Assembly: GCF_004006635.1 (NCBI RefSeq)
Contig: NZ_CP034842.1
Span: forward strand, 558,001 to 622,000
Reading direction: 5' to 3'
Origin: Fusobacterium necrophorum subsp. necrophorum
Lineage (GTDB): Bacteria; Fusobacteriota; Fusobacteriia; Fusobacteriales; Fusobacteriaceae
Length of the DNA stretch: 64,000 nt
Both the position numbers and the translations under genes were made by a program. Shown here in pieces: positions 29,433 through 41,000 of the stretch. Positions within the stretch are counted from its first letter, which is position 1. Each line of letters starts with the position of its first letter. The notes beneath the pieces are model-generated. The model worked only from the letters and a program-made list of their open reading frames with translations. It searched no databases and was not told the DNA's origin.

Positions 29433-30640
29433 TTGGAAAGATATGAGATGTGAATTTTTCTTCCATACCAGCGTACCGTGATGTAAAGTTCTTTTTTCCT
29501 CATGGGGATATGGCAATTTGGGCATAGGAAAGGATGTATTTGAAAATTTTCTAGCATGGAGTTGACATAAAAGGAAAAAGGATTCTTCTTTTTCTTTTTT
29601 TGTAAGAATGCCATATGTATTTTTAAAGTATCTGATTTTCTACGCGCATAAAAACCAAAACGAGAAATCATTTTAAAATGTTTTGGGGGAAGATGAATCA
29701 ATACTTGTTGAATAAATTTTTCTCGAGACATGGTGATATATGTTTTTTTTTTGTGATTTGCCAAATCATGAAAAAAGAAAGTTACTTCTTTTTCTGTAAC
29801 ATTCACGATTTTGTAATCAGCGATCGGAGCACGCGCAAGATATCTACCTAGATATTTCAAGAGTCCTTCCGCAGAATTGACTTCTTGTCTTCCCACCGAG
29901 AAAAAAAGTCGTGCATTTTCTTTGTAGAGTTTATTGGCTACTTGTTTTGCTTTTTCTTTCCAGATGGGATCTTGATAATTTCCGGATTGAATGAGTTGTA
30001 AGACGATAAATTTCCATTGATTCGCAATGACATCTACATGAAAATAGTCTAATTTTTTCCATACAAAACGTTTATTAAATCCTCCCAAAGAAATGAGTGC
30101 ATGCACATGAGGATTCCATTTTAAGTCTCTGCCAAAGGTATGAATTACAGTTATGAGTCCATAGTGTACAATATCAGATTCTGTAAAATAGTTTTTGGAA
30201 TATTTCCCAATTTTCTTTTTTCTTTTTCGTTTTTTATGAGTATTCTGAAACTGATAATCAAAGATTTGTTTGATTCCTAAAGTAAGTTTGTGTAGTAAAG
30301 AACGATCTAAGCAAAAAAAAGGTCTACATTCCTTAGGAATTGTGAAGAGTAGATGTCTATGAGGAACATTTAGAAGTTCATTTGTTATTTTTTGTGCCCA
30401 GACTTTAGAATATTTATATCCACAGGTAGGACAAAGTCTAGTTTTACAAGTAATTGGGAATTTATGAGTAAGCCCACATTGAGGACAAGCAAAAGAGACG
30501 AAAGCTTTTTGATAATCAGCACAAAGTAAAAAAGCATTGAAAGATTTTATGAGGTGGAGAAAATGCGCAGGAGAAAAAAAAGGTTGGATATTTTGTAAAA
30601 TATGTGGTAAATTAGAGGTAAGGAATAGGTCTTTTAACAT
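29426..30640 (-). CDS. IS91 family transposase (Y2 HUH type)
   Basis: A 404-residue single-strand-nicking transposase. Order: an N-terminal zinc-binding domain (CPQCGLTH... then CKTRLCPTCG, about residues 54-78), then the HUH motif HVH inside KWNPHVHALISLGGF (about residue 180), then the twin-tyrosine motif YLGRY (Y-x3-Y) inside LLKYLGRYLARAP (about residue 263). All key residues are present and the length is normal, so it may be active. Upstream on its strand is a hairpin TTTCTGTAAA / TTTACAGAAA at 30653-30692. Confidence 0.88.
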   Translation of the reverse strand: MLKDLFLTSNLPHILQNIQPFFSPAHFLHLIKSFNAFLLCADYQKAFVSFACPQCGLTHKFPITCKTRLCPTCGYKYSKVWAQKITNELLNVPHRHLLFTIPKECRPFFCLDRSLLHKLTLGIKQIFDYQFQNTHKKRKRKKKIGKYSKNYFTESDIVHYGLITVIHTFGRDLKWNPHVHALISLGGFNKRFVWKKLDYFHVDVIANQWKFIVLQLIQSGNYQDPIWKEKAKQVANKLYKENARLFFSVGRQEVNSAEGLLKYLGRYLARAPIADYKIVNVTEKEVTFFFHDLANHKKKTYITMSREKFIQQVLIHLPPKHFKMISRFGFYARRKSDTLKIHMAFLQKKKKKNPFSFYVNSMLENFQIHPFLCPNCHIPMRKKELYITVRWYGRKIHISYLSKT

Positions 30641-30697
30641 AGGATCGCCTTCTTTCTGTAAATTTAGGTGTGGTAACTTTATTTTACAGAAAAAATC

Positions 30698-30740
30698 AGC
30701 CGATTGGAAGAGATTTTTTAAATCTCCAATCGGCTTTTTT
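30698..30740 (+). terminator. Hairpin with T-run at the right end of the IS91-type element
   Basis: AGCCGATTGG / CCAATCGGCT stem with an inner AGATT / AATCT part, followed by TTTTTTT. A degenerate version of its right arm recurs at about 31786-31815. It may serve as an end structure or shield the transposase from outside transcription. Confidence 0.6.
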
Positions 30741-30872
30741 TATGGCAAAGTTTTCTGATTTTTGAGCATGGGGATCTCTTATTAAGATTGTATTCTATCT
30801 GTTAAGAAATAGGAGAATAAGGAGGGAAAGTATGGAAATCAGGGGTTTTTGTTCAATAGAGAGGGTAGCAAT

Positions 30873-30901
30873 TTGCTTTTTTTTAGAAAATGTGTTATAA
30901 T
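30873..30901 (+). promoter_or_regulatory. Promoter of the glucosaminidase gene
   Basis: TTGCTT at 30873-30878, 17-base spacer, TATAAT at 30896-30901. Confidence 0.7.
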
Positions 30902-30931
30902 GTAGCAACTAATTTTGATGGGAGTAAATAT

Positions 30932-31636
30932 ATGAAGAAATTTGTAATCTTATTGCTTCTTTCTATTGTTTCGTTTACTTTTTTATGCCAAAATATGATG
31001 GCGGATACAAAGTTGGCATCTATTACTCAGGCAAAAGATTTTTCAAAAACAACGAAAAATAGAAAACAAGTATTTATCAATACCTTAGTTCCTATTATTG
31101 ATGAAATTAAAGGGAATATTAAGAGTGATAAGGAGAGAGTGGAAGAAATTTTAAAAAAAGAAGAATATTTGAGAACCGAATCTGACAAAGAACTTTTAGA
31201 AGTCAATTATGCGAAATATAAGGTAAGTAGCAGAACACCACAAGAGTTGTTAAAGAAAATGGTACTGCCTCCAACTTCCCTTATTATTGCACAGGCTTCT
31301 GTCGAAAGTGGTTGGGGGAGCTCTAAATTGGCACAATTAACCAATAACTTATTTGGGATGACCTCTCTTTCCAAATCAGATGAGAATTCCGTTAAAATGG
31401 GAAATATGAGGTATAAAAAATATGCAGGAATTTATGAATCCATTGAGGACTATATTTTAACAATTTCCAGACACAATGCCTATAAGAGTTTACGAGGGGG
31501 AATTCGAAGAGGAGAGGATTCCGTAGGATTGGTAAAACACTTGGGAAGTTACTCGGAATTGGGAAACAAATACAGTTCCTATGTTGCAAAAGTGATTCAA
31601 AGCAATTCTTTGCAAAAACATGATACGGATGTATAG
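30932..31636 (+). CDS. Exported glucosaminidase-domain protein (Bax-like)
   Basis: A 234-residue protein with a signal peptide (about residues 1-25) and a glycoside-hydrolase-73-like glucosaminidase domain that should cut peptidoglycan glycan strands in the periplasm. The catalytic-Glu block is AQASVESGWGSSKLA (about residues 121-135), followed by NNLFGMTS and YESIEDYILTISRHNAY, the pattern of the E. coli Bax family. The ATG at 30932 follows GGGAG. It is a single-gene unit with its own promoter and terminator, between two copies of a mobile element. Confidence 0.85.
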   Translation: MKKFVILLLLSIVSFTFLCQNMMADTKLASITQAKDFSKTTKNRKQVFINTLVPIIDEIKGNIKSDKERVEEILKKEEYLRTESDKELLEVNYAKYKVSSRTPQELLKKMVLPPTSLIIAQASVESGWGSSKLAQLTNNLFGMTSLSKSDENSVKMGNMRYKKYAGIYESIEDYILTISRHNAYKSLRGGIRRGEDSVGLVKHLGSYSELGNKYSSYVAKVIQSNSLQKHDTDV

Positions 31637-31677
31637 TCAAATATAGAAAAATAGAAGAATTTAGAGTAAGAAAAAGT

Positions 31678-31710
31678 AGGGATTCTGTTACAGAATTCCT
31701 ATTTTTTTCT
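31678..31710 (+). terminator. Terminator of the glucosaminidase gene
   Basis: AGGGATTCTG / CAGAATTCCT stem (one G-T pair) with a TTA loop, followed by ATTTTTTTCT. Confidence 0.82.
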
Positions 31711-31817
31711 TTAGGAAATTATAAATTGAAAGAAGGAGTAAAATGTTTCAAAAAATTTAGTGTCAAACATTCAGAAGTTCATTTGAGATTTTTTAGAATC
31801 GCCAATCAGCTTTTTTA
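31707..31817 (-). mobile_element. Decayed, internally deleted copy of the IS91-type element
   Basis: Three blocks match the full element in the same order: TTCTTTAGGAAATTATAAA with GAAAGAAGGAGTAAAATGTTT (as at 29301-29342), AACATTYAGAAGTTCATTTG (as at 30365-30384), and GATTTTTTAG/A...CCAATCRGCTTTTTTTAT (as at 30712-30742). What lies between is missing. No reading frame survives. Confidence 0.6.
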
Positions 31818-31854
31818 TATCCGAATAAAAAAGTGTTTAAAACATAAAAAATAT

Positions 31855-31883
31855 TTGATTTTGAAAGAAAAAAAGAATATAAT
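31855..31883 (+). promoter_or_regulatory. Promoter of the cdiA-like gene
   Basis: TTGATT at 31855-31860, 17-base spacer, TATAAT at 31878-31883. It gives a leader of about 200 bases. Confidence 0.65.
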
Positions 31884-31936
31884 ATTAAAAAAACTTAATA
31901 AAACAAATTTTAATGTAGGAATACAAGAGAAGAAGT

Positions 31937-32002
31937 ATGGAAAAGATAGGAATATTTCTTTTTTTAGTCATTTCTGTTTTAGTTTTTAAATTTAAAAAAT
32001 AG
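31937..32002 (+). CDS. Possible 21-residue membrane peptide in the cdiA leader
   Basis: ATG at 31937 preceded by AAGAGAAGAAG, encoding MEKIGIFLFLVISVLVFKFKK then TAG. It would be a single hydrophobic span with basic ends. It lies between the promoter and the cdiA-like gene. Too short to be sure it is translated; a leader peptide or a chance frame are both possible. Confidence 0.35.
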   Translation: MEKIGIFLFLVISVLVFKFKK

Positions 32003-32087
32003 GAAATTTAAATTAAGTGTTTATAAGATGGAGAAAATCAAAAATTTAACAGTCCCTATGATAAAAAATAATAAGGGAGGAAATAAA

Positions 32088-35000
32088 ATGAGAAATCGAT
32101 TTTTAAAAAAAGCTATAGCGATACTATTCTTAATCATTCATATGACTGAACTATTTGCAAGCAATCTAATTGTAGACCCAAATGCAAACCACAATACAAA
32201 ACTTGATAAATCTAATACAGGAGTGCCAATAGTAAATGTATCCACTCCTAATCATCGTGGAATAAGTGTAAATGAATTCTTGGAATATAACATAGGCAAA
32301 GAAGGGCAGGTTTTAAATAATGCGGATAATGTTGGAAGATCTCATCTCGCAGGTCTCATTCATGCCAATCCTAACTTAGCACCTAATCAAGCAGCTAATT
32401 TAATTGTCCTACAAGTGAATGGTTCCAATCGTTCTCAAATAGAAGGATATTTAGAAGCGCTAAGTAGAGAGAAAGTAGATGTCATTCTAAGTAATGAAAA
32501 TGGGCTATATATCAACAATGGTGGAACTATCAATATTAAAAACTTCACTACTACTACAGGGAAAGTTAGTCTAAAAGATGGAGATATTGTTGGAATCGAT
32601 GTGGAAACAGGAAGGATTGCGATAGGTCCTAAAGGTTTGGATGTTAGCAATGCCAATTATGTAGAATTCCTTTCTAAAACTTTAGAACTTGCTGGGAATT
32701 TAGTTGCCAATGCAGAGGTAAAAGTTATTACAGGTTCGAATAAGATTGATAAAGATGGGAATATAAAAAAAATTGAGTCAAGTACTCCTGTAGGGGTGGC
32801 AATCGATGCTTCTCAACTTGGAGGGATGTATGCAGGTCAAATCAAAATAATAAGCACAGAGAAAGGAGCCGGAGTCAATTCGGATGCTTTTATTGTGTCT
32901 AAAAATAAGAGATTAGAAATCACGGCGGATGGAAAAATAAAGGTAAATAAGGTACAAGGGAAAGGAATCGAGATTCAAGGAAAGGAATATGAACAAACAG
33001 GACTTGCGCAATCTGACTTGGATATTAACATAAAGGCTGATAGTATAAAGCTTCATGGGGATGGTACTCAAGCCGAGAAAAAAATAAACTTAGATGGAAA
33101 TGTAGAGAATAACTCTGCTATATACACAAAAGAAACTCTATACACTAAGGATTTGAAAAATACTAGCGAGATACAAGTAAAAAAAGAGATACAAATAGAT
33201 GGTAAATTAGTAAGTAGTGGAAACATCCAAGCAAATGATAAAATATCAGTTGCTTCAAATGTAGATAATACAGGCGATATTTCAACTAATTCAACTTTCA
33301 CTGCTAAACATGTGAAAACTACAAAAAAATTATTAGCAAAGGACTCTATTCATGTTAGTCATTTAGAAAACGAAGGGGAATTAGCAACAAATAGTAGTTT
33401 AACAATAAATGAAAAGCTAGAAAACAAAGGAAATATTCAAGCAAATGATAAAATAACAGTTGTTTCATCAGTAAAAAATTCAGGAAAAATATTATCAAAT
33501 TCAACATTTACAGCAAAAGATACAAAAAATACCAACTCATTAGTCGCAGCTAGTGATATAGCTGTTAGGAATCTAGATAATTCAGGAACTTTCGTTTCAA
33601 ATAAAAAATTAACTGTCGATGGGAATTTAAAAAATGAAAAATTAGTTCAAGCGAAAGAAAATATAACTGTTTCTAAAAATGTAGACAACACAGGAGAGAT
33701 TCTAACAAACTCAAACTTTAGCGCAAAGAATGTGAAAACTACTAAGAAATTAATCGCTTTAGGAGATGTCTCAACATCAAATTTCATAAATAACGGAGAT
33801 TTAGCAACTCAAGGCAATTTAAAAGTAGATGGAAGTTTAAATAATAGTAAAAACATCCAAGTGGCAAAAGATATAGAAATTTCTTCCTCTGTTAATAATA
33901 CAGGCGATATTTTAACTGATGGAAAATTTACATCAAAAGATGTGAAAAACACTAAAAGTTTAATAGCAAAAGATAAAATAGAGATAGGAAACTTAGAAAA
34001 TAATGCTTTCATTGCTACTGATAGTAGTTTAAACGTTAAGGGGACGCTAACAAATACGAAAGACATTAAAGTTAATAAAGAAATAAATGTAGCTTTCTCT
34101 ACGAATAACAGTGGAGAAATAGTAACTAACGCCTCTTTTAGTGCTCAAGATACAGTGAATACTAATAAATTAATTGCAGTAGATAAAATAACAGTTAAAA
34201 ATCTAACAAATGATGGAGATCTTACAACTAACAACACTTTAACAGTTGATGGAACTTTAAAAAATACTAAAAATATTCAGGCTAACAATAAAATATTAAT
34301 TTCTTCTTCAGCTGACAATAGTGGAAATATTTTAACTAATTCTAGTTTCATTGCAAAAGATACAAAAAATACTAAGAAAATCATAGCAAAAGATAATATT
34401 AAAACAGGAAGCTTAGAAAATACAGATATTGTTGCTACCGATGCTAGTTTAAAAGTAGCTGGAAATTTAAATAACAGTGGAAATATAAGTGCTATAAAAG
34501 AAATTACAATAGAGGAAAATGCTAAGAATACTGGTAGTATTTTGACTAATTCATCTTTTCGCGCAAAGGATACGAAAACTACGAATAAACTTGTTGCAAT
34601 GGGAGAAATTAACACAAAAAATCTTGTAAACGAAGGAGAGTTGGCAACAAAAGGGAAATTAAATGTAGCTGGAAGTTTAACCAATAAGAAAAACATTCAA
34701 GCTGTTGATCATATAACTGTTAACTCAAAGGTACAAAATGACGGAACTATAGTAACAGATGCTAACTTCTCATCCAAAGATATCGTGAATACAAAAACTT
34801 TCATGGCAAGAGAAAATATAAGCTCAGGAACACTAGATAACTCTGGTGTATTTAGTGCTGGCAAAGATTTAATAGTGAAAGGCTCTGTAAATAATTCTAA
34901 AACAATAGAAGCCACAAATATAGATATAATTGGAGAGAATTTAGTAAATAGCTCAAGTATAAAGGCTGATAATATCTTAGCAACTGTAAAAACAACGAAA

Positions 35001-38000
35001 AATGATGGTGATATACTAGCGCTTAAAGATATTACACTCAATACGAAAAAGTTAGATAATACAAAAAAGATCGCTGCCCTACAAAATATTACAGCGAATA
35101 ACACTGCTCTTACAAACTCTGGAGAAATTATATCCAATAATAAAATAGAACTAAATAATTCTAATATATCAAATACAAATAAAATTCTATCTAACACTAT
35201 TGACATGAAAAATACATCTAATTTCAATAATACAGGAACTATAAGTGGAACGGATGTAACATTAACAAGTGTAAATGATATTCATTTAATTGCTAATTTA
35301 CATGGAGAAAATAGCCTTATCATAGAAGGAAAAAATATAGTAAATGACGGAAAAACAACAGGGAAACATTTAATTTCTATGAAATCTAATGACTTCACTA
35401 ACAAAAAAGAACTATCCAGCAAAGAGTTAAAAATAGATGCTAGTGGAGATATAGTAAATGAAAATAGTATTAGCGCAAACGATTTACATATGAATGCTAA
35501 AAATCTAACGAATCATGATCTAATAGCAGCTGAAAACAATGCCAATATAAATGTTAAAAACAAAGTTACAAATACAGAAAATAGCTCTATATATGCAGGG
35601 AATAAATTAAATATTCAAGCTAGTGAGCTCTTCAATGATTCCGCTGAAATTTTAGGAACAGATGTAAAACTGGAAGCTAATCAGATTACAAACCACATAG
35701 GAACTCTTCAAGCCTTGAATACTATGCATATAAAGGCAGGAAAATTTGAAAATATAGGGAAGGTTGAAGATCTAGATAGATATGAGAGTTACTATGAAAC
35801 TTGGGATGGACAAAGAATAGAAGCTAATCAGATTGAAGATTGGAAAGTACATTTTTCAAAAAGTTCCTCAAAAAGAAGTAATGGAAGCGCAGGAAAGACA
35901 ATCAGAAGAAGGCAAAGAGAAGCATATCATGAAATCTCTGAAAAAATGAAAAATGACAAGTACGCTTCTTTGCTATTTCCAACATATGACAAATTAATGA
36001 GAGGGTATTTAGGGGATAGAGGAGAATATACAGAAAAAACGGGTAGCGCAAGAATACAAACCGTTCCATTACAAGAAAAATTAAGAAGTTTAGGGAAAAC
36101 AACTCATGCGAAAGTCCTTGCAGGAAACAATATCCTAATAGAAAAAAAGAGTGATTCTAATAATGAAGTTATGAATAAGGATGGAATACTATCAGCAGGA
36201 AATACCATAAAAATAGATGCCAATCAAGTACAAAATCTTGTATCCGTCGGAGATGAAAAAATAAAAGTAAAAACCGGGGAAGAAAGTATGTACATCAAAT
36301 TGGAACGTACTGGAAAAAAACCTAGGAAAAAAGTCAAAATGGAAGTTAGCTATGATAGAGATTTTGCAAATGACTACATTACGAAAAAAATTCCAAAATT
36401 AGATGAAAAGGGAAGACAAGTCTATCAGAAAAAATTTGGTGGAAGAAAAAAACCTGTATATGAATATGTAACAGAATATGTGGGAAGATATGCCTATGTA
36501 ACAGGGCAACCAAGTGTAATAGAGGGAAAAAATGTAGTGATAGACAATGCTAGCCTTGTTAGACAAGGGATAGAGGAAGCTAATGGATCCCTTAAATCTG
36601 GAAAAGATGTAAATATCCAAAATTTTACAAGCAAGAACTTTCATACAGGTCTTTCTAATGGAAATCAAGAACTTCACTTTAATTTATCTAGAACAAATAT
36701 CCCTACAATAAATTTGAGTAAGCCACTAGAGAATATGGGAAATCATTTAGCTACTGTTGATAATCCTGTCGCTAATTTAGAAAATAACCTAGAATTTAAT
36801 AATCCGTTACATAATTATGAGAATACGGAAATATATAATAATTTAAGCTCATTAAACGATATATTAAAAAGTGGAAAAATTGATACAGTTCCAAACCTTC
36901 CGAGTTCTTTATTTATTCAAAATTTAGAGCCTACTGGAAAATATGTTATGGAAACTAGATTAAAGCACATTGCGCTTAGCAATTATTATGGAAGTGACTA
37001 TTTCTTAAAAAGAATAGGCTATGAAGAAACATGGGATCGAGTAAAAAGATTAGGGGATGCTTTCTATGAAAACCAATTCATAGAAAGAACTGTAGTAGAA
37101 AAATTAGGAACAAGATTCTTAAATGGGAAAGCAATATCCATGAAAGAATTCATCGATAATGCAAGCACTGAAGCAACAAAATTAAATCTTACCATTGGAA
37201 AAGCTCTAACAAAAGAACAAATATCAAAACTTGATAAGGATATTGTTTGGTACGAATATCAAGAGGTAAGTGGTATAAAAGTACTTGCGCCTAAAGTGTA
37301 TCTATCTAAAAATACTCTTGCTAATATAAAGGCAGATGGAAGAAGCAGAATTGAAGGAACAGAACTAACTTCTATAAAGACGAAAACACTTGATAATACT
37401 GCCCTTATTGGAAAGAAAGGAACAACATATCTAGAAGCAGATCACATAGTAAATAGAAGTATCGGTAACCAAATAGCAGAAATAAGGGGAGAGAAAACCA
37501 GCTTAGTTGCTGATAGTGATATCTTTAATATTGGCTCTAACATATCTGCGACAGAAGAACTTAATGTAATTGCTAAAAATGGAGATATATTAAATAGAAG
37601 CACAGTAACAGAAACTAATCGCAATTACAGAGATTTAAACAGAACAAGACATAGTGAGCTAGAAAAGATAGCAGAAATTTCATCAGGAAAAAAACTTAAT
37701 ATTATTGCAGATAACTATACAAGTATCGCAGGAAAAACAAGCGCAAAAGATTTAAATATAGCTGTAAAAGAAGATGTCAATATTTCCTCCCAAAAACTAA
37801 GTGGAGAGCAAAAGTTTGGAAAAGATGGAAATAATTTTAATTCTTATGCTTTTGAATCAAATATAGGGTCAAATGTAAATGCAGAAAATTTAAATATAAG
37901 CGCTAAGAATATGAATATTAAAGGTTCTGCAGTTGTTGCAAAGAATGCTAACTTAGCTGTAGATAAAGTAAATATAGATTCCAATGTAGATAAGATCAAT

Positions 38001-41000
38001 ACCGAAAACAGATCAAAGACAAAAGACCTTTTAAAATCTCATTCTAAAACAGAAATACAACATAGTGAAAATAACGTTGCGGGTACTCTATATGTAGAAA
38101 ATAGAGGAGTAATAAACGGCGATGTAAATGTCGTAGGAAGTAATTTAGTACTAGGCGATAAAAGTTTTATTGGAGGAAAATTAACTACGGATTCCACAGA
38201 ACTTCATAGTAGATATTCACTGGAAGAAAAGAAAAAAGGATTCAGTGGAAGTATAGGAAGTGGAGGATTTTCTATTGGTTATGGAAAATCAGAAGGTAAG
38301 TTAAAAGAAAAAGATGTAACGAATGCAAAATCTAATTTAGTATTAGGAGATGGCACAGTACTCAATCAAGGCGCAGAAATCACAGCAACAAACTTAATAC
38401 ATGGACAAATAAGTATAAATCATGGAGATGTTACCTATGGTGCAAGAAAAGATATTCATGATGTAGAAAGCTCAACAAAGAGTAGTGGAATCAATCTATC
38501 AGTAAGAATAAAATCCCCTGCACTGGATAGAGCAAAACAAGGAATAGATTCCTGGAAACAAATGCAATCAGGAGATATCCTTGGAGGAATCGCCTCATCA
38601 ACGAATACTGTTACAGGAGTAGTTCGTGGACTTGCTTCCAATCAAGGAACAAAACTTCCAATCAGTGCTGTTAATACAGATAATACTGTTGGAAAAGATA
38701 ATGCAAAAGCTGCACAAGCAATGAATCATTTCTATGCAAATGTGGGAGTTAATTTAGGTTTCAATAAATCAAGTTCAAATACGAAATCACATCATGAAGG
38801 CGCAGTAGTAACAACTATACAAGGAAAAGATGAAAATTCAAGTATCACCTACAACCATGTAAAAAATATTGACTATGTTGGGACACAAGCACAAAATACG
38901 AAATTGATCTATAATAATGTAGAAAATATGAATAAAAGTGCAGTTGCATTAAATAACTCCTATTCATCTAGTAGTAAAAGTAGTGGAGTATCCACAGGAG
39001 TTACGATTGGCTATGGAGATGGAGTACAAACAGAAGCCAATGCAATCAGTATTTCCGCTTCAAAATCGAAGAGGAATAGCAATGGAACTACTTACCAAAA
39101 TGGTAGATTTGTCAATGTCAATGAAGTACATAACAATACCAAGAATATGATGTTATCAGGCTTTCATCAAGAAGGGGGAAGCGTTACAGGAAAGATAGAA
39201 AACCTTACGATGGAAAGTAAACAAAATACCTCTACCACAACAGGAAGCACAAAAGGAGGAAGCCTAAGTATTTCCCCAACCGGAGTACCATCAGGAAGTG
39301 TAAAGGATTCTAAAACAAAGGGAGAAAGAAAAGTGGTAGACACTCCTACTACATTTTTAATAGGAGATGGAAGTCATGTAAAAGTAGGAAAGGTAGAAAA
39401 TACAGCAGGGGCAATAGGCACAATCGGAAGTGGAAAACTATCTATGGATGAGTATATAGGACATAATCTAGAAAATGTAGAGAAATCAAAAACCAAAGGT
39501 GGCTCAGTAGGAATATCTACCACAGGAATCAGTAGCATAGGGTTAGAGTATTCTGATAGAAAACAAGAAGGAATCACCAAAAATACCGTCATAGGCAATG
39601 TAGAAATAGGGAAATCTTCCGGAGAGGAAATCCATAAAGATTTAGCTTCCATGACAGAAATTACAAAGGATAGAAAGTTTGAAACCAATATCCATGTGGA
39701 AGCGCAAACCATAAATTATGTCAAAAATCCTGAAAAGTGGAAAGAAGATATTACAAAGGCTAAAAATGAAATCCATGATATTTACCATACAGTAGATAGT
39801 ACAGTAAATCCAAAAGGAAAAGAAAGTAGAAATGTATTCGAACAACTTGGAGAAGTAAGACAAGCAAGAACAATCCATAATGTAATAGCTTCAAGATTAG
39901 AAATAGCAGAAAAGAAAGAAGATATCGCAAAAGCTTTTGAAGGAGTCTCCAAAGATTTAGGCTATTCGGTAAAAGTAATCTATACAGACCCAAGAAACTC
40001 ACCACAATTAATTGGAATTGATCAAGATGGAAATAGGTATGTAAAAGATGGAACAGCCTATGTAGATGAGAAAACAGGAATCCATCATATTCTAATCAAT
40101 AGCAAATCGGAAGGAAATAAGACAAAGGCAGGCTTAATAGGCACCATAGCAGAAGAGCAAAGCCATATTATAGGAAAGATAGAGGGAAGACAAAAGAAAG
40201 TTCCTGATGGAAGTGAAAAAGGTTTAGAGAATTTAGGAAGACCCACAAATGCTTTCTTTCAAGAGCAATATCGTAAGAATAATCAAGCCATAGAAGTAGT
40301 CAGTGATGGCAGAGATTATTCTAATGTTGATTTTGGAGAACATGTTGGGGATCATCCAGGGGCACTTGTCTTTTCCAATCCTTATACGGCAATGACGGCT
40401 GGAATTGCTATCGCAGGATATGCCCTATTACCGGAAGAACAAAAAGAAGCAATCAATGATGCTGTCATAACTACTTATGAAGAAATAAAAGAGAGAATAA
40501 AGGAGATAGGAAATCATACCAAAATTTCTTATGCAGTAGTAAAATCAATGCTAGAACAAGAATTGCAAGAAAAAGGGATTACGGCAAGTGTAACAGTAGA
40601 TACCAATAAAGAAAATGGAAACATTATGTATACAGTATCTCCAATTCCGGAAGATATGAAATTGCCTAGGGTATTGCCATTACCATTGCCAGAGGTTAAA
40701 CAACCTGATATTGAATCCATTCCCTTAAATCAAAATATGGAAGAAACACTTTCCGAAAAGAAAGAAGAAGGAGAAAAAGCGAGAAGAGAACAAGAAAGAT
40801 TAAAGGAAATGGGTAGAAATAGAGGAATTCCTATACCAGATGAAAAATCTGTTACTATATTTACTATTAGTACAGAAGAAGCTAAAGAAATATACAAAGA
40901 TGTACAAGGAAAAAATAAAGTAGTAAATTTGCCAAAAAATTTAACTAAGGAGCAAATAGAAAATAAAAAAAATAAAGCAAATTCAAAAATATTAGATGAA

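Larger units (their letters stand above)
29301..30744 (-). mobile_element. IS91-type HUH transposon
   Basis: The element's extent is inferred by comparison with a decayed copy at 31707-31817, which matches it at the left side (about 29301-29343), inside the transposase (about 30365-30386) and at the right side (about 30713-30742), in the same order. It carries one transposase gene on the minus strand. Hairpins lie near both ends (29411-29432 and 30698-30734). Exact ends and the target sequence cannot be fixed from one copy. Confidence 0.6.

Noticed and set aside
31726..31989. 87-codon frame starting at TTG ahead of the cdiA-like gene
   Set aside because: It runs across the decayed IS91-type copy, the promoter and the leader, is very Lys-rich, and has no proper start; a chance frame in AT-rich DNA.
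33152..34830. CRISPR array
   Set aside because: The regular 210-bp units are in-frame protein repeats, far too long and diverged for CRISPR repeats, with no cas genes.
34709..35227. Minus-strand hydrophobic frames opposite the cdiA repeats (also 33809-34066 and 34277-34696)
   Set aside because: They mirror the repeat unit of the sense gene and arise from its codon pattern; no start signals.
36300..36500. Possible internal break in the cdiA-like gene
   Set aside because: The frame stays open from 32088 to 41402; the change in composition (Lys/Tyr-rich segment) is a domain change, not a frameshift.
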